A stretch of DNA of 64,000 nt from Allium sativum. Taxonomy: Eukaryota > Streptophyta > Magnoliopsida > Asparagales > Amaryllidaceae. Shown here piece by piece: positions 56,273 to 64,000 of this stretch; within the stretch, counting starts at the first letter, position 1; each line of letters starts with the position of its first letter. Location: assembly GCA_030737875.1 (NCBI GenBank), contig CM060918.1:771398552-771462551 (forward strand). Reading direction: 5' to 3'. The position numbers and the translations under genes are program-made. Under the pieces are notes generated by a model that did no database searches, was not told the DNA's origin, and worked only from the letters and a program-made list of their open reading frames with translations.

Positions 56273-59200
56273 TGTATGTATATGTGTGTGTGTGTGTGAA
56301 AGAAGTAACGAAGGGACGCATGAACATGTTTGAACGATGGAATGTTGACAGTGGGGTGGGACTTCGAACGCAGGTTGATGGGAAGAAAGAAGAAAAAATG
56401 GGTAGAATGAAGTTTTAAATATAACGTTAAGGCATGATAAAAATAAAAGGAAGAAAAAAAGAAATGGGTTGCATTGAAGACGTGATGTGCATGCTGTGTA
56501 TACCGAGGCTATGGGGAATAAATAATAAATGAAGGCAACAGGCATGCGTGGTGAAGGAGCAGTTTGGGGAAGATGAAAGTAATAGGAACCGCGTGGCAAT
56601 ATATGCATTAAATAGTGATATTAGTAAATTAACGTAAGTAGGTTTAGTTTAATACTTAAGAAATTTATTAATTAATTTAATCACATTATTTTAAATAATT
56701 ATCACTTATTCCTATGATAATAGAATGGAACAAAACTAAAAACGCTAGAATCATATTTTCAAGCGTTGCATTTTGGAAATAGTCTGGACATATTTGGAAA
56801 TAGCAGAAGTTTTCAGTTAAACTAAACGACTATTTAATTTAACTGAAATTGAACGGTTCAACGAATCAAATCAAAGTGAGTATAACTCACTCAGTTTTAT
56901 TCCACTTATATTTTACACAAGTCAGATTTTTAATTTGTGTGCTATGGTTGATAATTGTTTGTTGAATATATCAGTATTGGTTGAATTGGTTGATTTTGAA
57001 CGTTCGTTTATTTTAAACGAAATCAAATCGTTATTTTTAACTATTATTTCTAAATGAGGTAACTTACCTCATTGGTTACGTTTATAATAATATAAACGTA
57101 TTTAATTGAATATGGACATTAGATTGCTGATATTGTTTGATTATTGAATATTATATCTGTTTATTGAAATATATGATTTTCCTTGTGGTAACACATTTAG
57201 ATGTAGGGAAAATAGGTTGAATGAATCCAGTTGGATTCCTTAAATTTATTGTTGTATTTCATATTACAATTATATGAATTGTTTAACCGATATGATTGGA
57301 TGATTGACTTGATTATTGATTATTGAATCTAAATTCAACATTTGTTTGATATTAACCAATGGGAATTAATGGTTGAGTAATTGGCCGCAGTTGGCCTAAA
57401 AATAAATCGTTTTATAAATGTTGTTTTACCGTCAAGTGAATCGACGGTAACGAATTTATAAATTTTATTTTACAATTGAAGATAGAGTTTTAAATCTATT
57501 ATTTTGAATAAAAGTTTGAAATCTATTACTTAGAATAAAAGTTAATAAAAGGAAATTTATATTTATATTTATATTTATTATTTAAGTTTATAAGTATTTA
57601 TTAACTGGTTTTATAAATAAAATTCTTGTGTTAATAAGATTTATAAGCAGATGAGCAGAAATTAATGTAAGGGTTGAGATTTTGATTAATTGTTTTTCCC
57701 AAAGACAACTAAATGGATTATTTAAATTAATTATACTATTAATTAATTTAAAGGAAAGACTAATTGGATTGATTAAAGAGATAATCGTGGTTTAAGTCGA
57801 ACTATTTTAATTGAACTTAATTATTTGGTTAGTTTGTTTTGAATTAATCTAATTAAATAAATTAATAAATATTTGTTTAATTTTAAAATAATTTATTATT
57901 TATTTTAGTTAATAAAGAACTTAACTATTTCTATAATAGTTAATGATGAGGTAAATTGTTATTTTGATAATTTAAGGAATTTCTATTAAATGAAATTCAT
58001 CATGTAAGTAATTGAGTTTGGAATAGAGTTTAGTTGGATTTTGAGAGAAGTTTGTGAATGAGTTTAATATTAAAAACTGAGATTTTTAAACGAAGTTATA
58101 AAAGAGATTTTTAGCCAATGCGCTAGCTTGAGATGAATGTTTTACTTAATTTTTGAATTAAGAAAAGGAAAGCGGGATAAAGGGGTTTATATTAAACCTG
58201 AATTTTTTTAAACAAGGTCTATAGAAAAGAGTGTGAGGCTAACCATTAATTTTAATTAATGTTTCTTAATAATGGAATGGAAATGAGATTTTCAAAGTGG
58301 AAAATAGTTGAATGGTTATAAAGTGGGATAATATGGGTTGATATGGAGTTAAGATAAGAATTGAAACCTAAATGGAGATTGGTTAGTTGAGTAATTTCTG
58401 AGTATTAATCTAATTTTGATTTCGCTCTTCGGGGTTGATACTTAGGAAATTATTCGCTTACCAATTTACATTCAAGGACTGATGAATGTTGAAGTATAGT
58501 AAAGCATGAAACGTTTGGTAACAAAGTTTTGAAATGATAATTAATTGGAAAATTAGATATGCCTATAATATATTGTTTTAAGTATTAAAATGGTTTTGAG
58601 AAGATTCTTATATTAACATAAGAAGTAAATACCGTAAGTTAAAATATTGAAAGACTTAGAAGTTTAATTAACCATTTATTAATTATTTAAATTAAAGGGC
58701 CAAGTGATGCTGACTACTGAACCAGTGAATCTATTTTTATTTTCATGATTGAATTGTTGTTTATTTGATAGTTAAATAACTGACTATCATATCTGGCCTA
58801 CGGTTGTTGGTACGGAAAGACCGGGATTGAATTTGTATTCAAAAACCATTCCAACCAGCAAAAATGAAATGTAGATGATATCGGATGTTGATCAAGATGG
58901 AGCAATTAAAGACCATAGATCTTCATAAAATGGAAGTATTACTTAAAGTCTCTGGATTTGCTCTCGGAGATATACTGTGATTCTGTCGTGGTTGTAATCT
59001 ACGGATTGCAAGGACTACTCGGTACTGATCTATAAGGTGATACATAGGATGTGGTAGGAGGGTGCCTTCGGTTCATCATGTTTCTGGATGACTTGTATGG
59101 ACGAATGTCTGATAGAGTATTTCTTAAGAGTCACGTACATTGATTAACAAAAGTATTTCTGTTGGTGGCGCTAACACCCAGAGAATTTTTGTGGACATCA

Positions 59201-60135
59201 TTTAGTGATTTGACGGATCTGAGGTGTGGCATTCAAAGTGAATGGTGGTGTGCTATCTAAAAGGAAATTTTAACCTCAAGCCTCACAACTGGGAAATGAC
59301 AAAAATCGGGCAAGCAGCATGCCTAAGTAGGTCGCTCCCTTTAGGGTGTATAATTACCTATCTAGCGATGTTCTTATTGGATCCAGTGTATTCCCCTATA
59401 GATATACACTATCGGTAGATGATTCCATACCTTGTCATAGTCGGAATCCAATATCCAATAAGCACCCGCGGTATTGATTGTATACTATATATGTGATGCA
59501 TGAGGTGCAAGCGTTCTGCTAGATTGTTATTTATTTGTATTTAGACACTATTATAATATCAGAATAATATATGATTTCAAAAATGTTTTAGGTTATCGTA
59601 AGGTAAAAATCGTTCGTGTTTATGTGTGGAATTATCTTACGATTATCCTTTTCTTTCAAAAAAGATTTGTTAACTTTAAAATAAAGTTGGATGATATCTA
59701 TAAACTTAGTGGGTTTCTCACTCTGGTTCACCGGACTGATCCGGCATTTGTAATGCTCGAGTTAGACCAAGTTTTACAGGTCTAGGTTATTGGATGCTAC
59801 GAAGTTCAGAAGACGTACTGGAGGAATTCAGATGTATTAGTATTATTCCATTGTGTGTTGTATATGAGGACAAATTATTATAATTACCCAAATGTATTGA
59901 TGTACTCTGATGATTGTAGGTATTTATTTCAAGCTCTCAATAAGGATTTATTTCTATATTATATTTTATTCCGCAGCAATGTGAGACTTTGATTCTGTCT
60001 TCTTCTACTCTAATATTTCTTTCTTTATTATCTCACCCTCTAATTTCTTTCATTAACTATCCGGGTTTTGGCAAGTAATACAGGTTTTATATAAGATTAT
60101 CGAATTTCGAGCGTTGACTTCCCCAGGTCGTTACA
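55286..60135 (+). repeat. E8 5' LTR, missing its first 1.25 kb
   Basis: Homology with the 3' LTR begins at AAGTGACCACT (55284, equivalent to 62640) and continues to the window end. The counterpart of 61388-62640 is absent to the left. It ends CCCCAGGTCGTTACA directly before the PBS. A segment at about 56030-56320, including the microsatellite, is absent from the 3' LTR. Minus-strand frames such as 55472-55714 are not preserved in the other copy. Confidence 0.8.
56220..56298. repeat. Compound microsatellite (TA)n(TATG)n(TG)n
   Basis: TA repeats at 56220-56245, TATG repeats to about 56281, then TG repeats. The 165-codon minus-strand frame across it is repeat-driven and not a gene. Confidence 0.97.
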
Positions 60136-60136
60136 G

Positions 60137-60148
60137 TGGTATCAGAGC
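60137..60148 (+). other. E8 primer-binding site, initiator-Met type
   Basis: TGGTATCAGAGC, one base after the LTR end. Confidence 0.95.
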
Positions 60149-61375
60149 ATAAGTTTTAGTAACAACCTTAGCTCTATGGCATAACTCGATAAAGATGTGG
60201 TTAGTAATAACGTATATTGAGTTTGAGTGTATATATATGAGAGTGCGTATTTGTAGATTTTATATACAAATATTTGTATTGTGTTGTTTGATCAGTTCAA
60301 GTGTTGAGAAGCATTTGAAGTATCAACTGACGCGATATTGTTTTGTAAAGAGGGTAAATGAAATAATTTTTCCCAAATTATATTTTTGTATAGTAAAGAA
60401 ATAATTTTGCTGAATTATTAAGATATTGGTTTGTTTGATTGATTGAATGGAATTTAAATTGAATTATGAATTGGAATGATTGAATATAACCATAATATTT
60501 CGCATATAAAATAAGAATAGAATGGATGATTTTTGAAATAAAAATCAGAATTAGAGTGTGAAATAGAGGTAAACTAAATAGAAATTCAATTAGTTAATTG
60601 AATATGGAGTTGAAACTTAACTTGGTTAAGTAAAATTAAGAATGGATATTGAAATTAAATCGATTTGGAATTTGGAAATCGAATTAATAAAAAGACTGAA
60701 TGGAAATCTGTCTGATATTAATCAATTGATATCGAAATCGGTTAACCCAAGTGAATGTTATCAAAGTAAATGTTGAATATAAATTCAATTGAATGATTTG
60801 TTTGAGTTCATGGTGCATGGTTGATTGATTGTTTGTTAGATTGGTTGAATACAAAGTCATCAATGGTTTAATAAGAGTTGAATGAACTAAAAATAAATTA
60901 ATGGATTCAAGTATAATAATTGGTGTAATTATACTTGATTAATCAATGAAATACTATTTAGAATTCCATGTATTTTGCTACTTACATATTGAATTAAAAC
61001 TGGTGTCAGAAGGCTATTGGGATTTGATTCAGGTTGAATAGACTGCAATAAATTGAGCAAGTATGCTCAATAACGCTTATATAAGGTACACCTATGCAAA
61101 ATATAGATTTTTGGTTTTTGAATTTTGTTTTCCGACCATATGGGTCAATGTATATATTTTTGTTGTTCTTGCGAAATCGCAAAAGTCCCTCTGTACAGGG
61201 GAGACTCTGCCGAATTTTTCTAGGAATTTAAGATGTTAGAAAATTTTCAATATTTTTGAAACGTTTTATTTACAATAATAAATTGGTTTTCAATTTTTAA
61301 TAAATTGGGTTTTTGGAAGATAATGGGGTTGTAGCATTTTTTTGCTTTAGTAATTTCGGGGACAAAATTCTTTTT
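60149..61375 (+). other. E8 internal region, non-coding
   Basis: AT-rich with no gag or pol. The block at 61183-61250 (AAGTCCCTCTGTACAGGGGA...GCCGAATTTTTC) aligns with E7 47982-48045. GGGGACAAAATTC precedes the PPT, as in E7. Confidence 0.75.
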
Positions 61376-61387
61376 AGGGGGAAGGAA
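61376..61387 (+). other. E8 polypurine tract
   Basis: AGGGGGAAGGAA directly before TGTAACGTACC. Confidence 0.85.
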
Positions 61388-64000
61388 TGTAACGTACCAT
61401 ATTTTTGGTAGTCAGATATTTAATTTAATTTATTATTTTCAATATCGATTTGGAATTATATATGGATTTATAATATAGAATTCATTTTTTAACGATGTTT
61501 GAATGTTTAATTTATACATAATTATAAATCGAGCTCATAACGTCGCGATAGTTAGTAATTTACGATTTGAACTTCGATTGAATATACAGAATCCGATATA
61601 AGTCGGAATTCTGTGAAATAAGAATCGTTTGAAACTATTTGGTTATAATTTTTTAATGAAAGAGAAAAATTAAGATGTCGTATTACTGATTGTGTGTTAT
61701 GTCCAATTCAAATTTCCGAATAGTCGCTATGGAATTCGCTAATAAACGATAATGTTATTAAATAAAATATTAAGGGTATATATAAATATATGGATATTGT
61801 TTAACCAAGAATTTTTATATTGAGTTTGAAATATATATTTGTTTATTTTGAAGTTGTATAATATTTCATTTGGAGATATACGATAATAATAATTTATTAT
61901 TATTTAAATCGAATCGTTTTGGATTCAGTTATATTATATCGATATTATATAGGCCTTAGATATAGCCATTTTTGAAACAATCTCCGTTTTCGATGAAACA
62001 AATTTATTGGAATACATATAGCTAGTTATGTCTAAATTCCTAGTTTGGAGCCAATCAGAGTTGTTTTATTCGTGTGTGCAATTTAAGGGTAAACCGATGA
62101 ATAATTTGGAATTAAAATAACACCATGGTGCAAACATAGTCTTTTTTCAATGAAATTAATTCCATTGGGACCGGAACGTTGAGACTTAACGGTGTATCCA
62201 TTTTCATTTCGTTCTGAGTTCGTGAGTGACGATACAAATTTTGAACAATTAATGGTAAATAGCAGTAAAACGAAGTGAACATACATAAACAAATAAAATA
62301 AAATAAAACTTAAACTCCATATCCATTTCTTAATGCCCAAGAAAATAAAGAAGTACACTTATAGCCTAAGAAACTTTCACCTATCCTATTCTAAGTCTGG
62401 CAATGTCTTTCGAAAATCAATTTCAAGGATTTGGGTAAAATTGCATGCGCTGGTCTGTTTTTCCTTCCATTTGAAGCTTCGATTGTATGATAAAATAAAT
62501 TATTTAGACACTTCGTGCTGAAAGAATTAAAGTACATTGTTTATTTCTTCGGTTGTCTCATGCAATGTATTTTTAAAACATACAGCTACTCTACCCCTTT
62601 TCTATAGATTGAAGCCACCTACCCTCTACAAAGACTTAAAGTAAAGTGACCACTGCCTTGTATCCTCAATTCGAAATGTCGAATCTTGCCATCGCACAGC
62701 TATTCCCAAGCCAATCTAAAACCCAACAAAACTATGCCTACCATGTACGTAATGAACTGACGTTGTCCCTATCCAATTTTTTTTTCGACCGTGTATATAT
62801 ATCGTACCCCGAAGCTTCTCTTCATTTTCTTTTTGCTGTAAGAAACCGCAAGAATACAACATGTCTCCACTTTAAATGAAGAGCCAGAATTCCATAACCT
62901 TTTTCACCACCAATCTTTCAAACCTCGAACCTATTCGCATGACGTTCTACTACTAAATTGTGGAGCTCCTCAAGATCTGGCATCTGGTCGGTTGTGATGA
63001 GTTTTTGGGTGACGTGGTGATCAGCAATGGGGACTGAAGGTGCTGCGGATGTGGGTTTTGCAGGCGCTGAACAGTGAGTCGGAGGAAGGAAGTTCGAAGG
63101 ATTGTGTGGAGGAAGAAAGGTGGGGTAGTTTGATTTTGGATGGGGAGCATTAGCACGTGTACAGGATCAATAAAACGAAGGTGTAGAAGTAGAAAGGATC
63201 GAGACCGTTGTTTTGCAAAAAAAAAACAAATGAGTCAACTTAGAAATGGGAAGTCTGGGGAGTTGTTGTGGATGAATGGGGCATGAAGAAACTGTTAGGG
63301 TGGTGGAATGGAACCTGAAGACTGTATGAAGATGTTAGAACGATGGAATGTTGCCAGTAGGTTGGGACTTCGAACGTAGGTTGATGGGAGGAAAGAAGAA
63401 AAAAGGGGCAAAATGAAGTTTTAAACATAACGTGAAGGCATGATAAAAATAAAAGGAAGAAAAAAAGAAATGGGTTGCGTTGAAGACGTACTGTGCATGT
63501 TGTGTACACCGAGGCAGTGGGGAAGAAATAATTAATGAAGGCAACAGGCATGCGTGGTGAAGGAACGGTTTGGGGAAGATGAAAGCAATAGGAACCGCGT
63601 GGCACATATATGCATTAAATCGTGATATTGGTAAATTAGCGTATGTGGGTTTAGTTTAATACTGCTTAAGGAATTTATTAATTAATTAATTTAACCACAT
63701 TATTTAAATAATTATCACTTGTTCCTATGATAACAGAATGGAACAAAATTAGCAACACCAGAATCATATTTTCAACCACTGCATTTTGGAATCAGTCTGG
63801 ATAGATTTGGAACAGCAGGAGTATTCAGTTAAATTAAATAACTATTTAATTTAACTGAAATCGAACCATTAAACGAGTCAAATCAAAGTGAGCATAACTC
63901 ACTGAGTTTTATTCAACTTATATTTTATATAAGTCGGGTTTTTAATTTGTGTGCTATGGTTGATAATTGTTTGTTGAATATATCTATATGGTTGAATTGG
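61388..64000 (+). repeat. E8 3' LTR, cut by window edge
   Basis: Starts TGTAACGTACCATATTTTTGG. The first 1.25 kb has no counterpart in the truncated 5' LTR. From 62640 it is collinear with 55284-56992. A 92-codon minus-strand frame at 62083-62358 has no recognisable domain and is probably chance. Confidence 0.8.

Larger units (their letters stand above)
55286..64000 (+). mobile_element. E8: giant-LTR non-autonomous element, 5'-truncated and running off the window
   Basis: 5' LTR (truncated) at about 55286-60135, PBS at 60137, 1.25-kb internal region without coding sequence, PPT at 61376-61387, and 3' LTR from 61388 past the window end. The LTR must be about 6 kb. The start TGTAACGTACC, the Met PBS and an internal block shared with E7 tie it to the same broad gypsy group. 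Confidence 0.85.

Noticed and set aside
56111..56608. 165-codon minus-strand frame with HTYIHTYIHT repeats
   Set aside because: Created by the (TATG)n/(TG)n microsatellite; not preserved in the homologous E8 3' LTR, where that segment is missing.
62083..62358. 92-codon minus-strand frame in E8 3' LTR
   Set aside because: Hydrophobic, T-rich composition effect with no recognisable family; its counterpart is missing in the other LTR, so it cannot be tested here.

Overview
This is plant nuclear DNA, most likely from a eudicot: AT-rich, with almost no open coding sequence, and built almost entirely from LTR retrotransposons nested in one another. I found no intact host gene, rRNA or tRNA gene. 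LTR boundaries, primer-binding sites (PBS), polypurine tracts (PPT) and four target-site duplications (TSDs) let me order most of the insertions. I label the elements E1 to E8; these names are mine.

Layout, 1-41896: E1 is the oldest frame, a minus-strand, gag-only (pol-less) element with LTRs over 4 kb that carry six copies of a 189-bp hairpin repeat. Its gag was split (TSD CCATA) by E2 (4203-31815, minus strand), a degenerate Tat-type gypsy element that lacks pol and carries a spliced, antisense, PF04195-like gene. E3 (9737-21984, plus strand), an Athila-type element with recognisable but broken gag-pol and LTRs about 98% identical, inserted into that antisense gene. E4 (25932-31652, TSD ATCTC), a 5.7-kb solo-LTR-like unit, inserted into the right LTR of E2. 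E5 (32511-37465, TSD TAGCC), a related but rearranged unit, sits in the 5' leader of E1.

Layout, 41897-64000: an unassigned 1.9-kb stretch with promoter-like features is followed by E6 (43788-54004), a non-autonomous Athila-like element. E6 has a SINE/tRNA-like module in both LTRs and a second partial internal region after its right LTR (LTR-INT-LTR-INT). E7 (45716-49613, TSD AAATC) is a complete 3.9-kb non-autonomous element inserted in the leader of E6. E8 (about 55286 to beyond 64000) is a giant-LTR non-autonomous element whose internal region shares a short conserved hairpin block with E7.

Most of the elements (E1, E2, E6, E7, E8) lack polymerase and must have moved using proteins from other elements. 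The most interesting content is therefore non-coding. Several short hairpins keep their stems through paired base changes, or recur at fixed spacing, in different copies: the E1 189-bp array, E4/E5, E3/E6 and E7/E8. They are candidates for RNA signals used in packaging, dimerisation or transcription. All alignments were made by eye.
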